Assembly (NCBI RefSeq): GCF_002019855.1
Contig: NZ_CM007717.1
Coordinates: 6,519,750 to 6,583,749 of the forward strand
Reading direction: 5' to 3'
Origin: Streptomyces antibioticus
GTDB taxonomy: Bacteria; Actinomycetota; Actinomycetes; Streptomycetales; Streptomycetaceae
DNA: 64,000 bases
The number at the start of each line of letters is the position of its first letter. Positions within the stretch are counted from its first letter, which is position 1. Position numbers and translations under genes: made by a program. The notes below the pieces were generated by a model, which saw only the letters and a list, made by a program, of their open reading frames with translations, was not told where the DNA came from and searched no databases. Positions 25,256 through 33,261 of this stretch are shown one piece after another.

Positions 25256-26632
25256 CTAGCGGCGCCAGGGGCCGGTCACCGCGAACGTCGTCCCGGGGGT
25301 GTAGCAGTTGACGTACATCGTGCGGCCGTCGGGCGAGAAGGTGACCCCGGCGAACTCGCCCCACTCCGGCGCCTCCGGAGTGCCGATGTTCTGGCGGCCG
25401 CGGGCCATCGGATAGACCTCGCCGTGCCGGGTGACGCCGAAGACGTGCTGGGCGCCCTCGCCGTCCTCGCACACCATCAGACCGCCGCCCGCGGCCAGAC
25501 AGATGTTGTCCGGCGACTCGCCCGGCAGCCGGACATCGGTGTCCGGGCCGAAGACGACCACCAGGGTGAGTCGCCGCCGCGCCGGGTCGTAGCGCCAGAC
25601 CTGGCCGTAGTGGTCGGCCGCCGAGCCCTCCGCGCTGCGCGCGAACGACGACACGAAGTACACGGACCGTCCGCCCCAGTAGCAGCCCTCCAGCTTCTGG
25701 GCGTGCGTGATGCCGCGCGGACCGTAGTCCTGGAGCCGGGTGGGGGTCCCGGTGGCCAGCGGGTCGGGCACGTCGACCCACTCGACGCCGTCGAAGACCG
25801 TGCCCGTGCGCTGGATCGAGGAGAGGTCGGGCACGCCGGGGACGCGCATCGCCTGGAGCCGGCCGCCCGCGCGCAGCGAACCGATCCCGCCCAGCGGCTT
25901 CCTCGGCAGGAACCGGTAGAACAGGCCGAACGGCTCCTGGAACGCGTCCTCCGTCTCGTAGACCACCCCGAGATGCGGGTCGACGGCCACCGCCTCGTGC
26001 TGGAAGCGGCCCATCGCGGTCAGCGGGACGGCACCGGTGCGGCGCGGGTCGGCGGGATCGACCTCGAAGACGAAGCCGTGGTCCTTGGTGTACCCGTTGG
26101 TGCCGGCCCTGTCCTCGGTCTCCTCGCAGGTCAGCCAGGTGTGCCAAGGGGTGGGCCCGCCCGCGCAGTTGACGGCCGTACCGGCGACGGCGACCCGCTC
26201 GGCGAGCACCCGGCCGCGGGAATCCAGCGTGAGGGCCGTACAGCCGCCGAGGCCGGCCGGGTCGTAGGTCAGGCCCTCGACCGCAGGGACCCGGTACCGG
26301 GCGGTGGGACGGTTCTCGTGGTTGCGGACCAGATGGACGACGTGCTCACGGCCCCGGCGGCCGGGCAGGGCCGTCATGCCGTCGTGGTTCGAGGGGACCG
26401 GGCCCTCGCCGGAGCGCAGCGGGTCGCCCTCGCGGGACAGGACCCGGTGGCGGAAGCCTTCGGGGAGGTCGAGCAGGCCCTCCGGGTCGGGGACGAGCGG
26501 GCCGTAGCCGCCGTGTCCCAGGTCCTGTGCGGCGGCCGTGCCGGCGAAGAGGTCGGAGAGCGCGCCGGAGAAGGCGATGCCCGCTCCCAAAGCGCCGGTA
26601 CGGGCGAGGATCTGACGACGTGTCGCGGACAT
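25256..26632 (-). CDS. PhoX-like (DUF839) Tat-exported protein
   Basis: A 458-residue protein with a twin-arginine signal (SATRRQILARTGALGAGIAF, cleavage after GTAAA). The mature part matches the DUF839/PhoX beta-propeller family: LVRNHENRPTARY, the WHTWLTCEET segment and GRFQHEAVAVDPH are characteristic. PhoX enzymes are calcium- and iron-dependent alkaline phosphatases, but many DUF839 proteins are uncharacterised, so phosphatase activity is a family-level guess. ATG start with a GGAAGG site 8 nt upstream. Tat export fits folding with metal in the cytoplasm. No obvious Pho box was identified. Confidence 0.85.
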   Translation of the reverse strand: MSATRRQILARTGALGAGIAFSGALSDLFAGTAAAQDLGHGGYGPLVPDPEGLLDLPEGFRHRVLSREGDPLRSGEGPVPSNHDGMTALPGRRGREHVVHLVRNHENRPTARYRVPAVEGLTYDPAGLGGCTALTLDSRGRVLAERVAVAGTAVNCAGGPTPWHTWLTCEETEDRAGTNGYTKDHGFVFEVDPADPRRTGAVPLTAMGRFQHEAVAVDPHLGVVYETEDAFQEPFGLFYRFLPRKPLGGIGSLRAGGRLQAMRVPGVPDLSSIQRTGTVFDGVEWVDVPDPLATGTPTRLQDYGPRGITHAQKLEGCYWGGRSVYFVSSFARSAEGSAADHYGQVWRYDPARRRLTLVVVFGPDTDVRLPGESPDNICLAAGGGLMVCEDGEGAQHVFGVTRHGEVYPMARGRQNIGTPEAPEWGEFAGVTFSPDGRTMYVNCYTPGTTFAVTGPWRR

Positions 26633-26746
26633 GCGGGAACCTTCCTGCTGGGGGACAGGAACTGTGATCCCGCTGTGTCTACCACCCCGCGCCCGCCCCC
26701 GGAACCACGCCCGGCGCCCGTGTCACCCTGTCACTAAGGCACAGGG

Positions 26747-27709
26747 TCACCTGTCGAGTTCCGTGGAGGCGGCGGGCGGCTCGTGCCGGGGCGCCGGCGG
26801 ATGCGGCTGGGCGGCCGGGGGCTGCGGCTCGCCGTCGGGCAGGGTCCGCGGGGGAGCGGGTGGAGAAGCCCGCGGGGGAGCGGGGGGAGCGGGGGGAGCA
26901 GGGGGTGGAGAAGCGGGTGGAGCGGGTGGAGCGGCCGGGACCGTCACCTGCTGCTGGGCCTTCTCCAGGAAGCGCAGCAGTTCCACCGGGAAGGGGAGGA
27001 CCAGGGTGGAGTTCTTCTCGGCGGCCACCGCGACGACCGTCTGGAGGAGCCGCAGTTGGAGCGCGGCGGGCTGGTCGGACATCTGCTCCGCCGCCTCGGC
27101 GAGCTTCTTCGACGCCTGGAGTTCGGCGTCCGCGTTGATGATCCGCGCCCGGCGCTCCCGGTCGGCCTCGGCCTGGCGGGCCATGGAGCGCTTCATCGAC
27201 TCCGGCAGCGACACGTCCTTGATCTCCACCCGGTCGATCTGCACCCCCCAGCCCACCGCCGGGCTGTCGATCATCAGCTCCAGGCCCTCGTTGAGCTTCT
27301 CCCGGTTCGACAGCAGATCGTCCAGCTCGCTCTTGCCGATGATCGAGCGCAGGGACGTCTGGGCCATCTGGGAGACGGCGAACCGGTAGTCCTCGACGTT
27401 GATGACGGCGGCCGTCGCGTCCACCACCCGGAAGTACACGACGGCGTCGACCCGTACGGTGACGTTGTCGCGGGTGATGCCCTCCTGCGCGGGGACCGGC
27501 ATCGTCACGATCTGCATGTTGACCTTGTGCATCCGGTCCACGGCCGGGACCACCAGGGTGAACCCCGGTTCCCGGGCGTCGCCGCGCAGCCGGCCGAGCC
27601 GCAGCACCACACCGCGTTCGTACTGTTTGACGACCCGGGCGGCCGCCCCGAGATACACGAGGCCCGCGGCACCCGCCGCCAGGGCCGCCCCCAGCACTTC
27701 CTGGAGCAT
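26747..27709 (-). CDS. Slipin / SPFH (band 7) domain protein
   Basis: A 320-residue membrane-associated scaffold protein. One N-terminal helix (AALAAGAAGLVYLGAAARVV) precedes the SPFH domain (about 25-200, with VKQYERGVVLRLGRL and the slipin-type RDNVTVRVDAVVYFRV) and a coiled coil. The last 60 residues are almost entirely proline and alanine. Such proteins organise membrane microdomains and regulate membrane proteases; no NfeD partner is adjacent. ATG at 27709 with a strong AGGAGG. An AT-rich palindromic element upstream probably forms its promoter. Confidence 0.87.
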   Translation of the reverse strand: MLQEVLGAALAAGAAGLVYLGAAARVVKQYERGVVLRLGRLRGDAREPGFTLVVPAVDRMHKVNMQIVTMPVPAQEGITRDNVTVRVDAVVYFRVVDATAAVINVEDYRFAVSQMAQTSLRSIIGKSELDDLLSNREKLNEGLELMIDSPAVGWGVQIDRVEIKDVSLPESMKRSMARQAEADRERRARIINADAELQASKKLAEAAEQMSDQPAALQLRLLQTVVAVAAEKNSTLVLPFPVELLRFLEKAQQQVTVPAAPPAPPASPPPAPPAPPAPPRASPPAPPRTLPDGEPQPPAAQPHPPAPRHEPPAASTELDR

Positions 27710-27743
27710 GGCGACCTCCTCGACGTCCGGGCCGATCCGTCCG

Positions 27744-27758
27744 TATATACAACGATAT
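27744..27758. promoter_or_regulatory. AT-rich imperfect palindrome upstream of the slipin gene
   Basis: TATATACAACGATAT is a conspicuous AT island in GC-rich surroundings, about 35 bp before the slipin start. It could serve as a -10 region (TATATA on the minus strand) and as an operator for a PadR- or GntR-type repressor. Regulator identity is not deducible. Confidence 0.35.
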
Positions 27759-27814
27759 GCCCGCAAGCGCCGCCGGGGCCAAGACCGGCCCCGGCGGCTC
27801 GGACGCGGACCGGT

Positions 27815-29332
27815 CTAGCCGGCCGTGACCCGCACCGGATCGGTGCCCGTCGTGCTGTGCCGCTCGGCCCAGGTCTCCAGCGCCGTGCGGCAGGCGTGGT
27901 CGAGGTGGTGCAGACCGGAGATGTCCAGCTCGACCGGGCGGTCCTGCGGAAGGGACTCCAGGCTGTCGAGTATCTTCGGCAGCCGCAGGAAGGTCGCGTT
28001 GCCCGACAGATACGCCTGCACGGGACCGGCGCCCTTGTCCACGACCTCCAGCCGGATGTGCGAGGAGTCCCAGGCCGTCTTGGCGACCGCCAGGCCGATC
28101 CCGATGAGCACGCCCTCGAACATGCCGGCCACGACGATCGACACCGCGGTGACGACCAGGACCAGCGCCTCGCCGCGATGGTCGCGCCACAGCGTCGCCA
28201 GCGCCCGCACCGGAACCAGCTTGGCGCCCGCGTGGACCAGGACCCCGGCCAGCGCCGGGAGCGGGATGTGCGCCAGCACGCCGGGCAGCAGCGCCGCGAA
28301 CAGCAGCAGCCAGCCGCCGTGCAGCACCCGGGACGCCTTGGTGCGGGCGCCCGCCCGGACGTTGGCCGCGCTGCGCACGATGACCGCGGTCATCGGCAGC
28401 GCCCCGAGCAGCCCGCAGACCGTGTTGCCCGCGCCCTGCGCGACCAGCTCCCGGTCGTACTCGGTGCGCGGGCCGGTGTGCAGCCGGTCCACCGCGGCCG
28501 CGCTGAACAGCGACTCGGCGGACGCGATCAGCGTGAACGCGACGATCGTGCCGAGCAGCCCGAGGACCGCCACGTCACCGAGGGCGGACGGTGTCGGCGG
28601 CCGCACCGAGTCCAGCAGCCCCCGCACCTCCACCATCGCCACCGGCAGGTCCAGCGCGAATGCGACGAGCGCGGCGAGGCCGACCGCGGCCAGCGGGCCG
28701 GGCACGGTCCGCACCGCGGCCGGCAGCCGCGGCCAGAGCACCAGGACGGCGACGGTGCCCGCGCCGAGCGCCAGGGAGGCGGTCGCCGTGGTGGAGCCGG
28801 CCGCCTCCCGCAGCGCCCCGGGCAGCCCGGCGATCTTCGCCGTCCCCGAGCCCGGGGCCTCGGCGCCGATCAGCGAGTAGAACTGGCCCGCGATCAGCAC
28901 CAGGCCGATCCCGGCGAGCATGCCCTCGACCACGGAGACCGAGATCGCCCGGAAGTACCGGCCGAGCCGCAGGGCCCCCATCGCGATCTGGAGGACACCC
29001 GTGGCCAGGACGATCACCCCGAGGACGGGCAGTCCGAACTCCCGCACCGCCTCCAGCACCAGCACGGTCAGCCCGGCGGCCGGCCCCGACACCTGGAGGC
29101 TGCTGCCGCGCATCAGCCCGGTGACGAGACCGCCGACGATGCCGGTGACGAGCCCCAGCTCGGCCGGCACCCCGGAGGCCACGGCCACGCCCAGACAGAG
29201 CGGCAGCGCCACCAGGAAGACGACGAGCGAGGCGGCGAAGTCCTGCCCGAGGTGCGGGAACCGGTCCCGCCCGGGGCGGGGGAATCGCGGTATGCGCCGG
29301 GAGTCCGCGGGGGCGGGCGTCGGGCCGCTCAC
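27815..29332 (-). CDS. SulP family anion transporter with STAS domain
   Basis: A 505-residue membrane protein with 10-12 predicted helices and a C-terminal STAS domain (about 405-500, VELDISGLHHLDHACRTALE). The SulP signature region VALPLCLGVAVASGVPAELG is intact. SulP proteins carry sulfate, bicarbonate or dicarboxylates. The start overlaps the stop of a beta-carbonic anhydrase by 4 bp, which points to bicarbonate as substrate, as in BicA-like systems. GTG start, translationally coupled. Confidence 0.88.
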   Translation of the reverse strand: MSGPTPAPADSRRIPRFPRPGRDRFPHLGQDFAASLVVFLVALPLCLGVAVASGVPAELGLVTGIVGGLVTGLMRGSSLQVSGPAAGLTVLVLEAVREFGLPVLGVIVLATGVLQIAMGALRLGRYFRAISVSVVEGMLAGIGLVLIAGQFYSLIGAEAPGSGTAKIAGLPGALREAAGSTTATASLALGAGTVAVLVLWPRLPAAVRTVPGPLAAVGLAALVAFALDLPVAMVEVRGLLDSVRPPTPSALGDVAVLGLLGTIVAFTLIASAESLFSAAAVDRLHTGPRTEYDRELVAQGAGNTVCGLLGALPMTAVIVRSAANVRAGARTKASRVLHGGWLLLFAALLPGVLAHIPLPALAGVLVHAGAKLVPVRALATLWRDHRGEALVLVVTAVSIVVAGMFEGVLIGIGLAVAKTAWDSSHIRLEVVDKGAGPVQAYLSGNATFLRLPKILDSLESLPQDRPVELDISGLHHLDHACRTALETWAERHSTTGTDPVRVTAG

Positions 29333-29910
29333 AGGGCTTCGAAGCTGTCGGTGTCCACACGGTGCTCCAGCACCGCGCCGGTGTGGACCTCGTAGTACCA
29401 GCCGCGCACCCGCAGCCGGCCGTCCGCGAGCCGCTTCTCCACACAGGGGTAGGAGCGCAGCCTGAGCAACTGGGCGAGGACGTGGTGCTGGACGGCGAGG
29501 GCGACCGCCGGGTCCTTCGGGTCGGCGCCGCCGGGTTCGTCCGCGGCGTGCGCCAGCCAGTCGCGGACGGCGGGGACGGCGTCGAGGTCGTCGCCGCGCA
29601 CCAGCGCGCCGACGGCACCGCAGTGCGAGTGACCGCAGACCACGACGTCCTGGACGCCGAGGACCTCCACGGCGTACTCGACGGTGGCCGCCTCGCCGGT
29701 GGGGCGGTCGGAGCCGTAGGGGGGAACGATGTTGCCCGCGGTGCGCAGCTCGAAGAGCTGGCCGGGGCGGGCGCCCGTGATCAGCGCGGGCACGACCCGC
29801 GAGTCGGAGCAGGTGATGAACAGGACCTGCGGAGACTGGCCCTCGGCCAGCTCGGCGAACTCCTCAGGGCGCTGTCCGAACGTACGGGCGTTGTCGATGA
29901 GGGGCTGCAT
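29329..29910 (-). CDS. Beta-class carbonic anhydrase
   Basis: A 193-residue enzyme interconverting CO2 and bicarbonate. The zinc ligands C34 (in FITCSDSRV with D36), H94 and C97 (in CGHSHCGAV) are all present, so it should be active. It is the first gene of a two-gene unit with the SulP transporter (4-bp GTGA overlap); together they probably manage bicarbonate supply for carboxylation reactions. ATG start; an AGGAGG-like site is seen upstream at ~29922. Confidence 0.93.
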   Translation of the reverse strand: MQPLIDNARTFGQRPEEFAELAEGQSPQVLFITCSDSRVVPALITGARPGQLFELRTAGNIVPPYGSDRPTGEAATVEYAVEVLGVQDVVVCGHSHCGAVGALVRGDDLDAVPAVRDWLAHAADEPGGADPKDPAVALAVQHHVLAQLLRLRSYPCVEKRLADGRLRVRGWYYEVHTGAVLEHRVDTDSFEAL

Positions 29911-30007
29911 GACGTGGTGACTCCTCCTGGCGCGCTGTGGGGGCGCGTCGGACGTGCAAAACACAGGACAGTGGGGGAACTGCGGTTCTGCGGGTGCCGC
30001 GCGGCCG

Positions 30008-30415
30008 TCAGCAGCGGAAGACCTGGAGTGCCGCCGGGGAACGGCCGGCCGAGGGTCTCGACGGGCGGTCGTAGGGTTCGGCCGGGCGGTCCCGGCCGTG
30101 GCGGGCCGTGGGCTCCGGCGCCAGCGGGGCGCGCTCGGGCTCCTGGGGGGCCGGGGCGGCGGTGAACGCGACGCGGTGGCGGTCGCGGGAGCGGAGGGGA
30201 TCGGCGGCGCCGCCGAGGTGGCCGCAGTCACGGACCGTGACGTACGCCTCGCGCGGGGCCTGGGCGGAGGGGGCGGCCCCGGGCTGGGTCCTGGTCTCGG
30301 CCTTGTGTGCGGTGTACGCATGTGCGAACGAGGGGGCGGGTGCGAGGAACGGGAGGGCGAGCAGGACGGCGGCGACGAACGCCACGGCCGCCCGGGCGGC
30401 CGTACCTCGGAACAT
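30008..30415 (-). CDS. Small secreted hypothetical protein
   Basis: A 135-residue protein with a signal peptide (about 1-30, ending PSFAHA). The mature part has two cysteines only (C64 region RDCGHLGG and the terminal cysteine VFRC) and is Arg/Pro-rich, with no recognised domain. ATG at 30415 is preceded by GGAGGGAGG, a very strong ribosome binding site. Upstream lie an inverted repeat and a TTGACC-type promoter. The function is unknown; the C-terminal cysteine might pair with the internal one. Confidence 0.6.
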   Translation of the reverse strand: MFRGTAARAAVAFVAAVLLALPFLAPAPSFAHAYTAHKAETRTQPGAAPSAQAPREAYVTVRDCGHLGGAADPLRSRDRHRVAFTAAPAPQEPERAPLAPEPTARHGRDRPAEPYDRPSRPSAGRSPAALQVFRC

Positions 30416-30495
30416 GCGCCTCCCTCCGGGCGGTTCACGCCATGCGGCAGCTCTAGTCCAGACCAATGGTTGGTCAACGACAGGTCAAGAAACAC

Positions 30496-30527
30496 GTTAA
30501 CCCTGCAAAGAACTTTGCAGGGTTAAC
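30496..30527. repeat. Perfect 15-bp inverted repeat with 2-bp spacer
   Basis: GTTAACCCTGCAAAG, spacer AA, then CTTTGCAGGGTTAAC. It lies 70 bp after the zapE stop and 80 bp before the secreted-protein start, both on the minus strand. As RNA it makes a 14-15-bp stem and could terminate zapE; as DNA it could be an operator for the secreted-protein gene. No U tract follows. It is strikingly AT-rich for this genome. Confidence 0.75.
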
Positions 30528-30596
30528 TGGGCGTTTCCAGAAAAAGTGCGCCTCAAAAGCGAGGGTCGTGTGGCGCGAAGCTGGTGTTACCGAACG

Positions 30597-31703
30597 TTAC
30601 CGGGGCTCGACGAGCCGCTGGGCGTCGCGGGCCAGCGCGGTGAGGCGGGAGATGGCCCGGAAGTACTTCTTGCGGTAGCCGCCGTTCAGCATCTCCTCGC
30701 TGAACAGCCGGTCGAAGGGGAGCCCGGAGGCCAGCACCGGGACCTCGCGGTCGTAGAGCCGGTCGGCCAGGACGACGAGCCGCAGGGCCGTCGACTGGTC
30801 GGGGACCGGCCGCACGTCCGTCAGGCACACGGCCTTCAGGCCGTCCGTCAGCGCGCCGTAGCGGCTGGGGTGGACCTTGGCGAGGTGGTCCAGCAGATGC
30901 GGGAAGTCGTCCAGCGAGGCGCCCGGCGTGGCGTACGCCGCCTTGGTCACCTGTTCGTCGGAGTACGGCGCCGGTGCCTCGGGCAGACCGCGGTGCCGGT
31001 AGTCCTCGCCGTCGATGCGCAGCGCGCGGAAGTGCGCCGACAGGCCCTGGATCTCGCGCAGGAAGTCGGCCGCCGCGAACCGGCCCTCGCCCAGCTTGCC
31101 GGGCAGGGTGTTGGAGGTGGCGGCGAGCGCGACACCGGCGTCCACCAGCTTGCCGAGCAGGGTGGAGACCAGGACCGTGTCGCCCGGGTCGTCCAGCTCG
31201 AACTCGTCGATGCAGAGCAGCCGGTGGCCCGAGAGCGTGCTCACCGTCTGCTGGAAGCCGAGGGCGCCGACCAGGTTGGTCAGCTCCACGAAGGTGCCGA
31301 ACGCCTTCAGCGCGGGCTCGGCCGGGGTGGCGTGCCAGAGCGAGGCGAGCAGATGGGTCTTGCCGACGCCGTAGCCGCCGTCCAGATAGACGCCGCGCGG
31401 GCCGGCCGGGGCCTTGGGGGTCTTCGCCCGGCCGAAGCCGAGGAACCCCCGCTTGGCGGAGCCCACGGCGTGCGCTCCGCCGAGCCCGCCCGCGAAGCCC
31501 TCCAGGACACCGACCGCCTCGGTCTGGCTCGGCTGGTTCGGGTCCGGGATGTAGGTGCTGAAGCGGACCGAGTCGAAGCGCGGCGGCGGCACCATCTCGG
31601 CGACCAGCCGGTCCGCGGGGACGAACGGCTCACGGGCGCACAGGGACAGCGGGGCCGCGTCGGCTATCGCGTCGATGCCGGGAGCGGGGGTGGAAGACGA
31701 CAC
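30597..31703 (-). CDS. zapE: Cell division ATPase ZapE (AFG1-like)
   Basis: A 368-residue AAA-type ATPase with Walker A DGGYGVGKTH (108-117), Walker B LLCIDEFELDDP and the AFG1-family C-terminal region DRLYDREVPVLASG followed by EEMLNGGYRKKYFRAISRL. ZapE modulates the divisome in proteobacteria; actinobacterial function is inferred. The GTG at 31703 (MSSSTPAPG) was chosen over the longer ATG at 31742 because the latter would overlap the divergent gene and a TAGCAT box lies 8 nt before the GTG. Confidence 0.87.
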   Translation of the reverse strand: MSSSTPAPGIDAIADAAPLSLCAREPFVPADRLVAEMVPPPRFDSVRFSTYIPDPNQPSQTEAVGVLEGFAGGLGGAHAVGSAKRGFLGFGRAKTPKAPAGPRGVYLDGGYGVGKTHLLASLWHATPAEPALKAFGTFVELTNLVGALGFQQTVSTLSGHRLLCIDEFELDDPGDTVLVSTLLGKLVDAGVALAATSNTLPGKLGEGRFAAADFLREIQGLSAHFRALRIDGEDYRHRGLPEAPAPYSDEQVTKAAYATPGASLDDFPHLLDHLAKVHPSRYGALTDGLKAVCLTDVRPVPDQSTALRLVVLADRLYDREVPVLASGLPFDRLFSEEMLNGGYRKKYFRAISRLTALARDAQRLVEPR

Positions 31704-31711
31704 GGTTCCCC

Positions 31712-31717
31712 ATGCTA
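31712..31717 (-). promoter_or_regulatory. -10 box for zapE
   Basis: TAGCAT on the minus strand ends 8 nt before the chosen GTG start in the 37-bp gap shared with the divergent reductase gene. It suggests a leaderless or nearly leaderless zapE mRNA. Confidence 0.4.
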
Positions 31718-31740
31718 GTCGCCGTGCCAGACTGCCTCGC

Positions 31741-32526
31741 ATGCGACGGCTGTTCCCTGTGACCGACCAGACAGCACCGACGACCTCCGGCCAGGAGCGG
31801 GAGTGGAGTCTCGACGAGCTGGCCGAGGCGTACGCCTACCCGCCGCCCGCTCCCGGGGAGCCGCGGCCCCGGCTGCGGGCCAACATGGTGTCCACGCTCG
31901 ACGGCGCCGCCCAGCACGACGGGCGGTCCCAGCCCATCTCCACCGCCGCCGACATGCGGATCTTCGGCACCCTGCGGGGGCTCGCGGATGTCATCGTCGC
32001 GGGCGCGGAGACCGTACGGCAGGAGCAGTACCGGCCGGCCCGCGCGCGGGCCGAGTTCGCGGCGCGGCGGGAGGCGGCCGGGCAGGGGCCCGCCCCGGCG
32101 ATCGCCGTGGTCACCGCGAGCCTGGACCTCGACTTCTCGCTCCCGCTGTTCACCTCCCCCCTGGTGCCCACCCTGCTGCTGACCGGCGCCGCGGCCGCCC
32201 CCGACCGGGTGGCCGCCGCCGAGAAGGCGGGCGCGCGGGTGGTGATCGCGGGCGACGGCATGGGCGTCGACCCCGCGCGCGCGGTCCGGGCGCTCGCCGA
32301 GCTGGGGCACACCCGGCTGCTCACCGAGGGCGGCCCCCGGCTGCTGGGGCAGTTCGTCGCCGCCGGGGTCCTCGACGAGCTGTGCCTGACCGTCTCGCCG
32401 ATGCTCACGGCGGGGGACGCGCAGCGCATCGCGGGCGGCCCGTCGGTCCCGGTGCCGCAGCGGTTCGCACTGATGTCCCTGCTGGAGGAGGACGGGTTCC
32501 TCTTCGGCAGGTACGGGCGGGCCTGA
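31741..32526 (+). CDS. Pyrimidine reductase family protein (RibD C-terminal domain)
   Basis: A 261-residue NADPH-dependent reductase of the RibD C-terminal/dihydrofolate-reductase-like fold. Characteristic segments are RANMVSTLDGAAQHDGRSQP, GLADVIVAGAETVRQEQY and LLTEGGPRLLGQ. Such proteins reduce the ribosyl group of a riboflavin precursor or act on related pyrimidines, but stand-alone copies have uncertain substrates. No deaminase domain is present. ATG start, divergent from zapE with 37 bp between starts. Confidence 0.87.
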   Translation: MRRLFPVTDQTAPTTSGQEREWSLDELAEAYAYPPPAPGEPRPRLRANMVSTLDGAAQHDGRSQPISTAADMRIFGTLRGLADVIVAGAETVRQEQYRPARARAEFAARREAAGQGPAPAIAVVTASLDLDFSLPLFTSPLVPTLLLTGAAAAPDRVAAAEKAGARVVIAGDGMGVDPARAVRALAELGHTRLLTEGGPRLLGQFVAAGVLDELCLTVSPMLTAGDAQRIAGGPSVPVPQRFALMSLLEEDGFLFGRYGRA

Positions 32527-32697
32527 AACGCCCGGACGGGGTTAGTCGTGCAGGTGTGCGACCCCGGATCCGACACCCCCAAGGTCCCGAAAACGGCGGA
32601 ATCTGCCGTTCCGGTTAGCTTCGGGTGGGCAGACTAGGACTCGCAGTTCCCGTGCTGGCACGGGGAAGGATGGTTTCCGCAGGAGAATGGGGCGCTG

Positions 32698-33171
32698 GTG
32701 TTCACAAGTGTGTTGATGATCGAGAAGGCCCTGACGTCCGCCGACGTGGAGTTCGTCGCCACCTTGCACGGGGACGAGGAGGTCTCCTTCCATGTGCTGC
32801 TCCAGCCACGCGGCGACCAGGCCGACCGGTTGCTGCGGGCCATCGACGACGTGGCGCTCGGCGAACTGGACGAGGCCGCGCGCGAGCGGGAGACCCCCGA
32901 GGGGGAGGAGGCGAAGGGGTTCGGGGAACGAGCCCTGGAGGTCTCCCTCCAGGCACTGAACGCGGCCGGCCACGACGCGACCGGACGGCTGGTCGAGGAC
33001 CATCCGCTGGACGCGCTGAAGACCCTGGTGGAGGAGGCCGGGGCGGACGAGGTGATCGTGCTCACCGACCCGCACTACGTGGAGGAGTTCTTCCACCGCG
33101 ACTGGGCCTCGCGGGCCCGCCACAAGGTGGGCGTGCCCGTGCTCAAGCTGTTCTCCCACAGCAAGGCGTGA
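32698..33171 (+). CDS. Conserved hypothetical protein, UspA-like fold suggested
   Basis: A 157-residue acidic cytoplasmic protein. The pattern VLMIEKALTSADVEFVATLHGDEEV near the start and GADEVIVLTDPHYVEEFFHRDW near the end suggest an alpha/beta nucleotide-binding fold similar to universal stress proteins. Relatives have sometimes been mis-labelled as indole-3-glycerol phosphate synthase; no such barrel is visible. GTG start about 11 nt after AGGAGA. It precedes murC by 90 bp on the same strand. Role unknown. Confidence 0.6.
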   Translation: MFTSVLMIEKALTSADVEFVATLHGDEEVSFHVLLQPRGDQADRLLRAIDDVALGELDEAARERETPEGEEAKGFGERALEVSLQALNAAGHDATGRLVEDHPLDALKTLVEEAGADEVIVLTDPHYVEEFFHRDWASRARHKVGVPVLKLFSHSKA

Positions 33172-33214
33172 GGCGTTCCGTACGGCGACGGCCCGTGCCG
33201 CAGAGCCCGTGCCA

Positions 33215-33220
33215 TAGGGT
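33215..33220 (+). promoter_or_regulatory. -10 box upstream of murC
   Basis: TAGGGT lies 5 nt before an in-frame ATG (33226) and 41 nt before the preferred murC ATG (33262), which has its own AGGAGA site. The transcript may start near 33226, giving a ~36-nt leader. Confidence 0.4.
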
Positions 33221-33261
33221 TCGGGATGACTGAACGTTCGCCGTACCACCAGGAGACACGC

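Noticed and set aside
26783..29395. 870-residue plus-strand frame opposite slipin and SulP
   Set aside because: It lies opposite well-conserved transporter and slipin genes and has shadow composition (Arg, Gln, His, Gly).
30454..30465. TAGTCCAGACCA, resembling half of a DasR (dre) site; a similar GGTCTAGAC core occurs at 40542-40550
   Set aside because: Only about 11 of 16 positions match the recalled dre consensus in each case, and neither neighbouring gene is linked to N-acetylglucosamine metabolism.
33226..33261. Upstream in-frame ATG for murC giving 12 more residues
   Set aside because: It has no ribosome binding site and lies at the predicted transcription start, while the ATG at 33262 has AGGAGA and matches the usual MurC N-terminus.
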